A stretch of DNA of 64,000 nucleotides from assembly GCF_001584325.1 (NCBI RefSeq), contig NZ_LSAZ01000003.1, forward strand, positions 1 through 64,000. Direction: 5' to 3'. The notes under the pieces were generated by a model that had not been told where the DNA came from, searched no databases, and was given only the letters and a program-made list of their open reading frames with translations. The translations under genes and the position numbers were made by a program. The stretch comes from Bacillus nakamurai. Lineage in GTDB: Bacteria > Bacillota > Bacilli > Bacillales > Bacillaceae. Each line of letters starts with the position of its first letter. The stretch's first letter is position 1. Of the stretch, positions 44,562 to 53,726 are shown in pieces.

Positions 44562-44846
44562 TTATGTGTGTCGCTTCTTTCTCTGATAAAGAAAGGAGAT
44601 TATAGTTGTTAAGATGAATATGCAGATAAACAATCCGATCATGATCCAGAAAAAATTTGGTTTAACTTTAAATGAAAAAGACGATTCGTTGTTCATCATA
44701 AATGACAAGCTATTAAACATTATGTCAGAGCTCGTTTTATTTGAAAAAAGATGATAAAGCAAAAGTGCCGCTGATAACATAGGAAATGCCAAGAAACTTG
44801 AGAAACTGGCAAATATTAATCCTTGCTTTAAATTATTTACATTCAT
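44562..44846 (-). CDS. Small two-TM membrane protein, immunity candidate
   Basis: A 94-residue protein with TM segments at about 10-32 and 66-87, a polar middle and a basic tail (YQRKKRHT). Its ATG overlaps the stop of the PqqD-M50 gene (ATGA), and TTGGAGGTAAATC is a good ribosome-binding site. As last gene of a bacteriocin-like operon it may give self-immunity; this is inference from context. No family recognised. Confidence 0.65.
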   Translation of the reverse strand: MNVNNLKQGLIFASFSSFLAFPMLSAALLLYHLFSNKTSSDIMFNSLSFMMNNESSFSFKVKPNFFWIMIGLFICIFILTTIISFLYQRKKRHT

Positions 44847-45751
44847 AATGATTTACCTCCAATTCCTCTGAACATCAACTGTTTTATAATCGATTTGCCG
44901 TCACCCAAAAACGGGAGCAAATAAATCATATGTAGAGTATAAGTGGAAAAGAACAGCAAGATGCCTACAGAAAACATATTTTCATGTAGAAAAAAGATTG
45001 TAAATAGTACACCGACTACTCCTAATATCCCTGGAACGAGCGGGCCTAAAAGGGTAATCAGCACCATTTTTTTATTGTACGGAGAAATGACTGGTCTTAA
45101 AAATTTGACGGACATTATATCAGCCGCTAAATACCCTTTTGGTCCGTGTTTTCCTACAAATTTTCGGTGAACCAATCCATGTATAACTTCATGTAGAGTA
45201 GTTCCTGTGATCAACCCAAAATAAATAACAGAAAAGTAAATCGCTATATTGATAATCGAAGCATTTGGGATAGCAATGAATGACACAACAGAAAGCATTA
45301 GAAAAAGTAGCCAAAATAAAATAATTTTCCTCGAAATAACATGAAAAAAGTTAATGTATAAAGACAAAAATGAATCCGACTGGTTTGAAAACCTTTCTCT
45401 ATAATGAATGTGATATTGGGATAAAAATCGATAGAGAAATGCTGAAAAAGACGGATGTTCCCCATATTTCCAATTGATCAAATAGCGGCGGTTTAGTCCA
45501 GTCAATAATTCATTTAAATCTTTTAATAATACCGATTCGCTAATATTAAAGATTTCGGAAATGCCCGATACTATATCTTGCTCATCTTTTTTTCCGTCAA
45601 TTTCTTTCAGCATATGAAAGGCTGTCAAATTTATAGGGAACTTTGTATCAAGGTCATGATCCATAATATGCTTTTTATTAAGCGTAACATTCTCCGGAAA
45701 GTAGGGGATTTTTTTGACTGCAAAAAAATATTTAAGCATATTAATAATCAT
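44843..45751 (-). CDS. PqqD-like domain fused to an M50-type membrane metalloprotease
   Basis: A 302-residue protein with an unusual architecture. Residues 15-95 (NVTLNKKHIMDHDLDTKFPIN, FHMLKEIDGKKDEQDIVSGI, LNELLTGLNRRYLINW) follow the PqqD/RiPP-recognition pattern. Residues 135-300 form a multi-pass membrane domain with zinc motif TTLHEVIHGLVHRKF (HEVIH) and a late LPFLGDGKSII segment, the position of the third M50 ligand (Asp). The pair suggests precursor-leader binding coupled to cleavage in the membrane. GGAGGTACTATT precedes ATG 45751. It overlaps both neighbours, so it belongs to the operon. Confidence 0.78.
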   Translation of the reverse strand: MIINMLKYFFAVKKIPYFPENVTLNKKHIMDHDLDTKFPINLTAFHMLKEIDGKKDEQDIVSGISEIFNISESVLLKDLNELLTGLNRRYLINWKYGEHPSFSAFLYRFLSQYHIHYRERFSNQSDSFLSLYINFFHVISRKIILFWLLFLMLSVVSFIAIPNASIINIAIYFSVIYFGLITGTTLHEVIHGLVHRKFVGKHGPKGYLAADIMSVKFLRPVISPYNKKMVLITLLGPLVPGILGVVGVLFTIFFLHENMFSVGILLFFSTYTLHMIYLLPFLGDGKSIIKQLMFRGIGGKSL

Positions 45752-47171
45752 AATAGTACCTCCATTTAAATCCCACGTACAATAGTAAGAATAACAGTAT
45801 TTCCAGTAAAGAAATAAAAAGAAGCAAGCCTTGCTTCGTTATTTCACTAACAACATAATTTCCTATAAAAAACAACGGAATTAAAATGAGAAACAGCATT
45901 CCAAATGAAAAAATTCCCATATAAGGATTGTTTCGATCAAGTGGAAATATGATTCCCGCTAAATAGAACACTGCAATCGAATTAAGAAGGACGACAAGTG
46001 TCTTTAAAAAAACAAGTAAGCTTTCGGGAAAAGTCGAGGTTAGTAAAGAGAACAGACAAAGTTGCAAAATCCCTAACGTACATAAACCAAAATATTTCGA
46101 CCATAAAACGGTTGTCATTTTCAAATGAAGGGCTCTATACACTGGCATCATCCGTTGGTCGTTTCCAAAAGAATTAAATGCAACCATTCCTGTAACACCG
46201 CCTAACACAAGGTAACTCTCGCCTGAAAAACTGATTTGAAACCTATATTTTAAAAAGCATAAGACCAAAAGCAAGAAAATAAAGTTTAAAATATTTTCTT
46301 CATTTCTGGCTTGTGATTTTATTTCTTTCACCATTAGGGACAATGGTTTTGAATATGGCATTTTGATAAACGAAAACAGTTTAGATGCCTTTTTTTCGGT
46401 GAGTATTGGTACAAAGTTCAGAGACAGAAAAGATGCCACTACTGTACCAATAAGGACAAGTATGACAATTAAATAACTGACGTCTGGTTTCTGGCCATTT
46501 AGAAAAAGAAATAATGGTGCTGTAAAATAAGTCATATTGTAATCAAAAGTTAAATAGGCATGTTGAATTTTTGTTATATTAAAAAAGGTGATACCGTAAA
46601 ATGTTGCTAAAACAACAACTGCAAAGATTGAAAAAAATTTTTGTAACGGGAAACCAAATTTCAAAATTATAAAATAGACCAGGTTATAAACAAGGTTTAA
46701 AAGGGAAAAGAAAAAAATGATTTGTACAAAAAGTATTACAAAAAAACTGAACACAAACCTGATGCCTACGCCACTTGCAATAAAATTCGGAATAAGCAAA
46801 ATGAAAATTATAAATAAGACAAGGGATGCAACTGCTCCTGCAAATGGAATATAATAGCCAAGGCTTCTCTGGAAAACGGTAAGAGGGAGCCAGCTTAACT
46901 GCATTGAAAAGCTGTGATGTTCCGGTGTCCGTACCTTAAATAAAATAAAGAATACAAATGTAAAAATTGATGTATTCATAAACATTGCTACTACGAACAA
47001 TCCTAATGAATGAACATCGCCATTTAAAAATAAACTTAGAAATATACCTGTAAAACTGTACCCTATAATTGCCCCCATGCTAATGGCCAAAAGTAAACAC
47101 AAAATGGCTAACCCTTTTTTTGTACCTGTATTTAACAATTTGTGTATTTCCTTCTGCCACATTTTTAGCAT
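45741..47171 (-). CDS. ABC-2-type permease of the bacteriocin-like locus
   Basis: A 476-residue membrane protein with about twelve hydrophobic segments. I chose ATG 47171, five bases after the ATPase stop; a longer frame reaches 47219 inside the ATPase gene. No recognisable peptidase domain, so leader removal would need another enzyme such as the M50 protein. With the adjacent ATPase it should export the precursor or provide immunity. Confidence 0.8.
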   Translation of the reverse strand: MLKMWQKEIHKLLNTGTKKGLAILCLLLAISMGAIIGYSFTGIFLSLFLNGDVHSLGLFVVAMFMNTSIFTFVFFILFKVRTPEHHSFSMQLSWLPLTVFQRSLGYYIPFAGAVASLVLFIIFILLIPNFIASGVGIRFVFSFFVILFVQIIFFFSLLNLVYNLVYFIILKFGFPLQKFFSIFAVVVLATFYGITFFNITKIQHAYLTFDYNMTYFTAPLFLFLNGQKPDVSYLIVILVLIGTVVASFLSLNFVPILTEKKASKLFSFIKMPYSKPLSLMVKEIKSQARNEENILNFIFLLLVLCFLKYRFQISFSGESYLVLGGVTGMVAFNSFGNDQRMMPVYRALHLKMTTVLWSKYFGLCTLGILQLCLFSLLTSTFPESLLVFLKTLVVLLNSIAVFYLAGIIFPLDRNNPYMGIFSFGMLFLILIPLFFIGNYVVSEITKQGLLLFISLLEILLFLLLYVGFKWRYYYDY

Positions 47172-47175
47172 TATC

Positions 47176-47922
47176 TTAGAAATTTCGAATGATTTGATCA
47201 AAATGTGCACCCCTATCACTCAGCATGGAAGCTTTTAAAAACACTTCTTCTAATGAATTGCTATTATATTTGAGCTTCAATTCTTCAACCTTTCCTTCAT
47301 CTGTTTTGATTCCTTTAGAAAGAATTGCGATTTTATCGCACAATTCTTCAGCAGAAAGCATATCGTGAGTTGAAAGCAGAATCGTCCCTTGAGTTGCTTT
47401 ATAGCGTTTCATCAATTTTTTTGTATTAATGACTGCTTCAATATCAAGGCCCCGAAAAGGTTCATCCATGATAATGAATTCGCTTTCTAGCATAAAAGCC
47501 GAAATCAGCTGTGTCTTTTTTTTCATCCCGTGAGAGTATGTTTCAATTGGCTCATTTAATGCCTCTTCCATATTAAAGAGTTCGATTAATTGTTTCCTTT
47601 TTTGTTTTGATGTACAATTATACATTGAAGAAACAAAATCAAAATACTCTGTAGCTGAAAGGGCTTCTGGCAATAGTAGGTCATCAGGAACATAAGCTAG
47701 CTTTTGTTTAAACTCAGCCGTTTTGTTCGACAGATTATCCAAAAGAATAGTTCCTTCACTAGGGGCGATGATTCCCAGAATTGAATTAATGATAGAAGTC
47801 TTCCCGGAACCGTTCGGGCCAACAATTGAGACAATTTGATTTTTTTCAATTTCTATATCAAACCCACTAACGGCAGTCACATTATTTTTATATTTTTTAG
47901 ATAGTTGATGAATTGTAAACAT
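47176..47922 (-). CDS. ABC transporter ATP-binding protein of the bacteriocin-like locus
   Basis: A 248-residue ATPase: Walker A GPNGSGKTSI, signature SHGMKKKTQL (a degenerate LSGGQ), Walker B FIIMDEPFRGLD and H-loop STHDM. CTGGAGGCAATT precedes ATG 47922. It is separated from the precursor gene by a strong hairpin. Confidence 0.9.
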   Translation of the reverse strand: MFTIHQLSKKYKNNVTAVSGFDIEIEKNQIVSIVGPNGSGKTSIINSILGIIAPSEGTILLDNLSNKTAEFKQKLAYVPDDLLLPEALSATEYFDFVSSMYNCTSKQKRKQLIELFNMEEALNEPIETYSHGMKKKTQLISAFMLESEFIIMDEPFRGLDIEAVINTKKLMKRYKATQGTILLSTHDMLSAEELCDKIAILSKGIKTDEGKVEELKLKYNSNSLEEVFLKASMLSDRGAHFDQIIRNF

Positions 47923-47959
47923 AATTGCCTCCAGGGTAATAATAGCTTAATAGGAAGGC

Positions 47960-47984
47960 TTAACCGCCCTCCACGGGCGGTTAA
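47960..47984 (-). terminator. Hairpin between precursor gene and transporter genes
   Basis: TTAACCGCCC and GGGCGGTTAA form a perfect 10-bp stem with a five-base loop but no strong T-run after it on the minus strand. It could be a partial terminator or mRNA stabiliser that keeps precursor expression above that of the transporter. Confidence 0.7.
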
Positions 47985-48019
47985 CCCTTCTCTTCATTTA
48001 AAAAGAAACAAATGTATTG

Positions 48020-48232
48020 CTAATTCTTACATTCAATGCCGATATCTATACCATCGTTCCATTTGACGTGCCCTGAGAATGCACCATGTCCGTGAGCTAT
48101 ACACCAAACAGCGGATCCAAGAACAACTGTAGCTCCTAATGCCAATAGTACAGCACTAAATACTAAGAACCAAGCTTGATCTTCGATCATCGGATTGACA
48201 GAATAATCAACTTGTGGAGATGCATATGTCAT
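48020..48232 (-). CDS. Candidate bacteriocin/RiPP precursor peptide
   Basis: A 70-residue peptide: polar acidic N-terminus (MTYASPQVDYSVNPMIED), hydrophobic Ala/Leu/Val/Gly segment (residues 19-43), and a C-terminus with a His/Gly motif (CIAHGHGAFSGH) and two Cys (44 and 68). GAAAGGAGGAGGAAAA before ATG 48232 is very strong, and an extended -10 (TGGTACAAT) lies about 30-40 bases upstream. It is first in an operon with an exporter and a PqqD-M50 protein. I do not recognise the sequence. It could instead be a small membrane protein; bacteriocin status is inferred from context. Confidence 0.68.
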   Translation of the reverse strand: MTYASPQVDYSVNPMIEDQAWFLVFSAVLLALGATVVLGSAVWCIAHGHGAFSGHVKWNDGIDIGIECKN

Positions 48233-48561
48233 TTTTCCTCCTCCTTTCTATTCAGTAATCAAATTGTACCACACCTAATTTTTTACTGAAATCTATGAAT
48301 TCTCCTATTTGTTAACATTTCATTTGAACTATAATCTAATAATGAAAATCAAAAATAGGAAATTAGACCTATTTAGAAGAAGGTCTTTTTTACATCCTGT
48401 TTCGGTTAATATTTTATGTTATTTAGGATTTTATATTATGAAATCCAAAATTCCTAGATCGAAAGGTATTGATTATAATGTAAAAGTGAATTAACATTAT
48501 GTTAATCTTAACTAACAATATGCCAAATATACTATACAAATGGAGAGTTGTAGGTGGTCGG
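48233..48561. other. Divergent promoter region of the bacteriocin-like locus
   Basis: Holds the extended -10 for the precursor on the minus strand (48262-48270) and A+T-rich sequence towards the plus-strand regulator. Open frames here lack ribosome-binding sites. Confidence 0.55.
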
Positions 48562-48765
48562 ATGAATAACAGGGTAAGAGAGCTCAGAGCAAGATTTGGA
48601 TATTCATAAGAAAATCTTGCAAAAGCAATTGGAGTAACAAGACAAACAGTTGCAGCAATTGAAAAGGGAGATTACATACCGTCGCTCCTATTAGCACTGA
48701 AAATTTGTGCGGAGTTTCAACTGAAAATGGAAAGTGTTTTTTGGTTAGAGGAGGATAATCTATGA
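48562..48765 (+). pseudogene. CylR2-like XRE regulator with an internal stop
   Basis: A 67-codon gene: MNNRVRELRARFGYS, then TAA in place of the usual Gln (codon 16), then ENLAKAIGVTRQTVAAIEKGDYIPSLLLALKIC and an acidic end. It is the short XRE type like CylR2/YozG. A single C-to-T change in CAA explains the stop. Its end overlaps the next gene by four bases. Confidence 0.8.
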
Positions 48766-49220
48766 ATATGAAATTGAGAACCCTATTGCACATCCTACTT
48801 TTTGGGCTAGCTTGCTGGACTTTTACCAAGCTTTTTGAAACATCTGAACAAATTGTCAGGAGCCTTAAAGAAAATACATCAGAACTGCAAATTGAATTTA
48901 ATATTATTCCAATTCTTCTGTTTGTGTTTGTTTTGGTGATTTATACTTTTCTTGAAAAAAAGAGAGGCTCTGGTAAGCAAAGCCTTCTTCTCATGCCGGA
49001 TGAATTTAAAGAACAAGATGAACGGGAGCAGATGATTACTGCTAAAGCATGTAGAACTTCTTATATTGTATTGTATTTTGCTATGCCATGTGCTGCCCTC
49101 TTATTTATCTTTTATCCGTTTATTCAAGTTTCAATCCCATATTTTCCGATCGTAATCATCTTCGTACTTATTATAGTACAACATCTGGCCTATATGTTTT
49201 CATTTAGAAAGAACAGATAG
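48762..49220 (+). CDS. Four-TM membrane protein paired with the XRE regulator (DUF2178-like)
   Basis: A 152-residue protein with TM segments at about 5-22, 46-64, 100-120 and 124-145, and a charged cytoplasmic loop with FKEQDEREQMITAKACRTSYI, a pattern typical of membrane partners of CylR2-type regulators. Its ATG follows AGAGGAGGATAATCT and overlaps the regulator gene. It may modulate the regulator or provide immunity. Confidence 0.72.
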   Translation: MNMKLRTLLHILLFGLACWTFTKLFETSEQIVRSLKENTSELQIEFNIIPILLFVFVLVIYTFLEKKRGSGKQSLLLMPDEFKEQDEREQMITAKACRTSYIVLYFAMPCAALLFIFYPFIQVSIPYFPIVIIFVLIIVQHLAYMFSFRKNR

Positions 49221-49347
49221 AGCCAAATAAACCGACGTGAAAAATCTATATACATTACTAATAGGCTTTTGTAAGTGATGATAAGGGGACTAGGGAATAA
49301 CTTGCCATCAGGGTAAACAGGGCGGGAATTGGAACACGGGGTATACT

Positions 49348-50000
49348 ATGTTTAATAATGATGTATTTATCTTTGTTAATATAAGTTCAGCCGGAAGAAC
49401 GGGGCATGATTACGATAATAAATTTATCGGAGATGACCTTCAATGGTTTGGTAAGAATAGTCATTCATTACAAAATGCTTCTATTCAGTCTATGTTAAAA
49501 CCCAAAGGGAATATTTATATTTTTACACGTGAAGATAGTAATAATCCCCTCTTTACTTACCAAGGAAATGCCAGGGTAAAAGAATTTCATGACACTAAGC
49601 CAGTCAAAATTATTTGGGAATTTAATGATGAAAAAGAAATCCGACATAATCAAATGGCTGAAGAAATTGATAACCCAACAAGGTATATAGAAGGAGCCAC
49701 AAAAAAGGTCTCAGTCAATGTCTATGAGAGAAATCCCATGGCGAGGAAAAAGTGTTTAGAGCATTATGGTTTTAGTTGTGTCATTTGTGGGTTTGATTTT
49801 GAAAAGGTATTCGGAGAATTGGGTATAGGCTTTATTCACGTACATCATATAATTGAGTTAATCAGATAGGCAAGGAGTACGAAATTGACCCGATCAACGA
49901 TTTACGTCCAGTTTGTCCAAATTGTCATGCTATGTTGCATAAGAAAAAACCAGCTTTCACGGTTGAGGAGTTAGTAGAAATTATTAACGATAATAGATAA
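49348..50000 (+). pseudogene. HNH endonuclease with DUF3427-like domain, frameshifted
   Basis: The first frame reads from 49348 (FNNDVFIFVNISSAGRTGHD...) to HVHHIIELIR at 49869, including CVICGFDF. The HNH motif continues in another frame with GKEYEIDPINDLRPVCPNCH and ends at 50000. One frameshift at about 49865 splits the zinc/nuclease motif. The 5' end may also be truncated. Confidence 0.75.
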
Positions 50001-50131
50001 AAGCCAACCATTGTTAAATCGGATTGCTACTCCATTTTTACTCCTGAAAAATTAACAACTTAAATGCATATCATTTGAACATAATGAGAGTTGGTGAAGT
50101 AGGAAGTAAGGGAGTTTTTGCTCACCAATTA

Positions 50132-50322
50132 TTAACCATAATTCATACAAACTTATAGAAATGATGTAATGTGGAGTTAGAAAGTGTAATGAAAATAAGC
50201 TTTCATAACCAATGATACGGATTTACAATGTTGAGGGCCTAGTGGGTGAATAACCCGTGGAGGTTCAAGTTCACTCGGCCGCATCAATGATACCAAGGGT
50301 TTTGAGTACCTTGGTATTTTTT
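50132..50322 (+). repeat. Attachment repeat, copy 2, with attR-type left flank
   Basis: The left flank 50132-50230 matches 39557-39660. From 50231 the tRNA-Leu half TTGAGGGCCTAGTGGGTG runs to the terminator at 50322, with a few changes (GTTCACTCGG for GTCCTCTCGG). Similarity to copy 1 continues for about 150 bases into integrase sequence. Confidence 0.9.
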
Positions 50323-50373
50323 GTGTCTTTCGAAAAAAGATGTTAAAGTCTCCACTAACTTAAAGTAAGTTAT

Positions 50374-50697
50374 CTAATTTATCTGCCATTTCTTTTTGTT
50401 TGGATATAAATGTCCGTATACGTTAATCGTTGTTCTCGCTGAAGCATGTCCTAAGCGTTCCTTTATTGTAATGTAATCTCCCCCTTGGTTTATTAAAAGG
50501 GAGGCGTGTGAATGTCGAAAATCATGTAGTCTGATTGGTTCTATTTCAGTATCTTTGCAGAAATATATTATTTTTCGGCTGAAAATATCCTTTGATGATG
50601 GTTTATCTTTATATTGAGATACATAAGTTTTTGCTGAATGTGGAATCTTTAATGAGTTGAATAACTCTTTTTGATGCTTTTTCCAATGTTCAAGCAA
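50374..50697 (-). pseudogene. C-terminal catalytic part of an ICEBs1-type tyrosine integrase
   Basis: Encodes PIRLHDFRHSHASLLINQGG, then IKERLGHASARTTINVYGHL, which contains the HxxR box, the second His and the catalytic Tyr. The N-terminal arm-binding and core-binding domains (about 250 residues) are missing, so the enzyme should be inactive. It is positioned next to its att site as in ICEBs1. Confidence 0.88.
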
Positions 50698-50722
50698 GCC
50701 AAATTATTTTTGGTTAATACTT

Positions 50723-51046
50723 ATGCGCCGGATACTATTCCTCGTTTTTAGTTCATTAACAATAAATTCACCCTTTATATATGTAGCTGGTTTTCGAGGC
50801 TTTGATTATGCCTTCCCGTCCCGATCTGATCAAAAGCATTCTATTAGTGTACAAAGCAAATTACGTTCTTTGGAAAGCTATTCAAAGCCGATCGATGATT
50901 CAAATGAGTTGTTTTTAAACATTGTAGAGGTGTCAACTACCGCAAACTCTGTAACCAGCCAGCAAGTGCTGATAGTCCAAACGAAGATGAAGAAAGAAAA
51001 GAACAAATGGTTAGTTGACAATGTTCAGGTAAAAGGAAATGGATAA
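50723..51046 (+). pseudogene. YddI-like ICE protein fragment, copy 1
   Basis: The last 85 residues end WLVDNVQVKGNG. A shorter copy of the same end occurs at 53098-53217, again just ahead of a yddJ-like gene, hence the name. The N-terminus is probably not native. Confidence 0.5.
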
Positions 51047-51068
51047 AAGGTGCTTTGACCAAAGGATT

Positions 51069-51253
51069 TGATGGGGGTAAATATATTCAGATTGCATTTT
51101 ATCTGCCAAAAAACTTTTCCCGTGAACTCACATCATTCACTAAAATTAGGGAATAAGTATCAAGATATGTCGATGACAGGTGAAAACGAGCGGCTTAAGA
51201 ATACACCCCCGGAGTATGGAGAGGTAAAGTGGAAAGAAACTATTAAGAAGTAG
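51069..51253 (+). pseudogene. YddJ-like exclusion lipoprotein fragment, copy 1
   Basis: GGKYIQIAFYLPKNFSRELTSF, then after a frameshift KYQDMSMTGENERLKNTPPEYG. It parallels the copy at 53279-53648. In ICEBs1, YddJ blocks redundant transfer into host cells. Confidence 0.55.
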
Positions 51254-51521
51254 ACCAAGTTTTCCTACTCCCTTATTTAACTTTCCACATTTATGATGAA
51301 ATTGATGGGGCACATAAAAACGTATTTGCCAATAAAGGTAAATAAAATTTAAAACCAATTGAAATCTCATGGCTATTACTTAATTAAGGCGATAGAAGAA
51401 TGAATACAGGAATTCTTTTTAATTACATCGTATACGTACTGACTAATTTGTAACAATAATTATAGGTGATGTAAACTTTATGTGCTAATCATTCGAAAAT
51501 CGAGAAAAAGTAGGGGAGAAA
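51254..51521. other. A+T-rich spacer without gene
   Basis: No supported gene or hairpin. It probably contains the promoter of the DedA-PAP2 gene. Confidence 0.4.
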
Positions 51522-52835
51522 ATGCAGTTTTTAATCAATTTGATGGAACAACATGGATATGTGGTTTTATTTTTTTCTCTTATGTTAGAACTCATTGCTC
51601 TTCCTTTGCCGGGAGAATTTATTATGGGTTATGCAGGCCATTTAATATTTCAAGGAAGGTTAGACTGGATTATAAGTATAATCGCTGCGGGTGTGGGAGG
51701 CAGTGTTGGAATGACCATCTCTTATTGGATTGGTTATAAATTAGGCCCTACATTTTTTCATAAGTACGGTCACCGGATTCATATGGGGCCAGATAGATTA
51801 GATAAAATTTCATTTTGGTTTGAAAAGTTTGGGAATAAACTTTTATTAATTTCATGTTTTATTCCTGGTGTACGCCATATAACTGGCTATTTTTCAGGGG
51901 TTACTCAAATTTCTTTTCGATTATATGCAGTTTATGCGTTCATTGGTGCTTTTTTGTGGACAGGGATTTTTATTTCTTTAGGAAATATATTAGGTCCGCA
52001 ATGGCATCAATTCGACAATACAATTAAGAGATATTTTTTGATCGGAAGTATTATTGTAGCCATCATTTTTGCGATATTCTACGTCTACAGAAATTATAAA
52101 AAGCAAATTAAAGAATTTATTTTAGCTTTTTTGGGCAGGGGGGTACAAAGATTTCGTTCTCTTCGACGGCTTAGAATACTAATTGTAGGGATAGTAGTTC
52201 TATTTTTAGGGTTTGTCGTAATTATGGGAGGGTTAACTCAAGATTACTTAAATAATGAGTTTAAGCCATTTGATACACTGGTTTTAACATTGATTCCTTT
52301 GCTTTTTAATGAGCAGTGGGCACCATGGATGAATACGTTCAGTTTACTTGCATCTCCAAGGGTACTACTTCCACTTATCATTTTAACTTTCTTATGGATT
52401 ATGTTTAGGGGAAAAGATCGAGTCATAGAAGTATCTTTCTTACTTATCGTTTCTGTTGGTGGGGAAGCTTTTGAGGAAGGAATTCGACGAATATTTTACC
52501 AATTGCACCCAGTCCATGCTGAATTAACTAAAAATATTCTGTATCCTTTTCCTAGTGAACAGACATTAACGGCCTTTATTCTTTATGGTTTTTCTGCCTT
52601 CCTATTGGTTCGACACTTAAAGATGGCATGGTTACAGACATTCACTTTTATTATTGTTTCTTTGATTCTAGTTTTAGTTGGACTAAGTCGGATATACTTT
52701 AAGATACAATATCCGAGCGATGTAGTGTCGGGATATATCTTTGGCGGTGTTTGGCTAAGCTTAAACATTTTAGTAATGGAACTTTTTCGTTTTTCAAAAT
52801 TACTAAAGAAAAAAACTCGGTTGATAAATTTTTAA
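51522..52835 (+). CDS. DedA-family protein fused to a PAP2-like domain
   Basis: A 437-residue membrane protein. The N-terminal DedA/VTT domain (1-200) has ELIALPLPGEFIMGYAGHL, GSVGMTISYWIGYKLG and SCFIPGVRHITGYFSG. The C-terminal PAP2-like domain (215-430) has FPSEQTLTAF where FPSGH is usual, and SRIYFKIQYPSDVVSGY where the catalytic His of SRxYxxxH is replaced by Gln. It may therefore bind rather than hydrolyse lipid phosphates. DedA proteins recycle undecaprenyl phosphate or scramble lipids. GGGGAG precedes ATG 51522. Confidence 0.82.
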   Translation: MQFLINLMEQHGYVVLFFSLMLELIALPLPGEFIMGYAGHLIFQGRLDWIISIIAAGVGGSVGMTISYWIGYKLGPTFFHKYGHRIHMGPDRLDKISFWFEKFGNKLLLISCFIPGVRHITGYFSGVTQISFRLYAVYAFIGAFLWTGIFISLGNILGPQWHQFDNTIKRYFLIGSIIVAIIFAIFYVYRNYKKQIKEFILAFLGRGVQRFRSLRRLRILIVGIVVLFLGFVVIMGGLTQDYLNNEFKPFDTLVLTLIPLLFNEQWAPWMNTFSLLASPRVLLPLIILTFLWIMFRGKDRVIEVSFLLIVSVGGEAFEEGIRRIFYQLHPVHAELTKNILYPFPSEQTLTAFILYGFSAFLLVRHLKMAWLQTFTFIIVSLILVLVGLSRIYFKIQYPSDVVSGYIFGGVWLSLNILVMELFRFSKLLKKKTRLINF

Positions 52836-53097
52836 ATAAACCACAAAAGACCAAAATTACAAATAAATTCATCGTAAGGAAGAATAAACGATAAGAATAA
52901 AGCAATAAAGCTTATCATTTGTCCATAATAAAACACAAATCATCACACCTCTTTAAGTTCAAATTCGTTCGGTGCCGGCTTTACCAGCCGGTATTATTAT
53001 TTTGCTGAAACTAAAACTTACTTTAGGAACGGGCTTTTGTAAACCAAATGAATCACAAGCTGAAGGAAAGAATGAAATTTAAAAGGTGTAAAACATT
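52836..53097. other. Spacer with a GC-rich hairpin
   Basis: TGCCGGCT-TTACC-AGCCGGTA at about 52973-52993 with TTATTATTTT after it is a likely terminator for the DedA-PAP2 gene. The rest is degraded ICE sequence. Confidence 0.55.
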
Positions 53098-53217
53098 TTT
53101 GAGATCGCTACAACCACAAATTCTGTAACAACTGATCAAGTGTTAATCGTTCAAACGACAATAAAAAAAGAGAACAAATGGTTAGTTGACAATGTTCAGG
53201 TAAAAGGAAATAGATAA
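53098..53217 (+). pseudogene. YddI-like fragment, copy 2
   Basis: Encodes FEIATTTNSVTTDQVLIVQT...ENKWLVDNVQVKGNR, a near duplicate of the C-terminus at 50723-51046. Confidence 0.5.
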
Positions 53218-53278
53218 CAGTTGGAAAATGATAAATTGTTTGATTATACCAAATGTTGAAAAAGGGGTAATGTTTATT

Positions 53279-53648
53279 TTGAAAAAGCTTTTTATTTTCC
53301 TTGGTATTTCCGCCATGTTTCGATGACTGCTTGCGGCGGAAATAAATATGATGAAGCGATTAATGGTGTGATAAAACAGGAGAAGAAACTAGGAAAGAAA
53401 CGAATATAGATTCGGATGAGTACAAGAGAGAGAATTCTGTAATTCGTGTATATAATAGCGGAAAGTATATTCAGCTTGCGTTTTATATGCCAGATGATAA
53501 TTATAGAAAGCTCACTGCATTTTCATATTATGAAAAGCTTGGCGATTCTTATGAAGAAATGATGTATATGCCGGTCGATGGGGAACAGGATCGCTTAGGG
53601 TTGTATAAGAAAACGCCAGATTATAAAATCGTACCTTTTTGTGTTTAA
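53279..53648 (+). pseudogene. YddJ-like exclusion lipoprotein, copy 2, with frameshifts
   Basis: From TTG 53279: LKKLFIFLGISAMF, then in a second frame MTACGGNKYDEAINGVIKQE (lipobox TAC), and in a third IDSDEYKRENSVIRVYNSGK, YIQLAFYMPDDNYRKLTAFS to GLYKKTPDYKI. Two indels break the gene. It would otherwise be a lipoprotein of about 120 residues. Confidence 0.65.
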
Positions 53649-53726
53649 ACTTTGTCAATATAACTTCAATCTGCCATAATACAATTAATGTAAATGTTCG
53701 TACAATTATGTATTGGAGGAATTTTC

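Noticed and set aside
48309-48494. 61-codon frame in the divergent promoter region
   Set aside because: No ribosome-binding site, A+T-rich, no family pattern.
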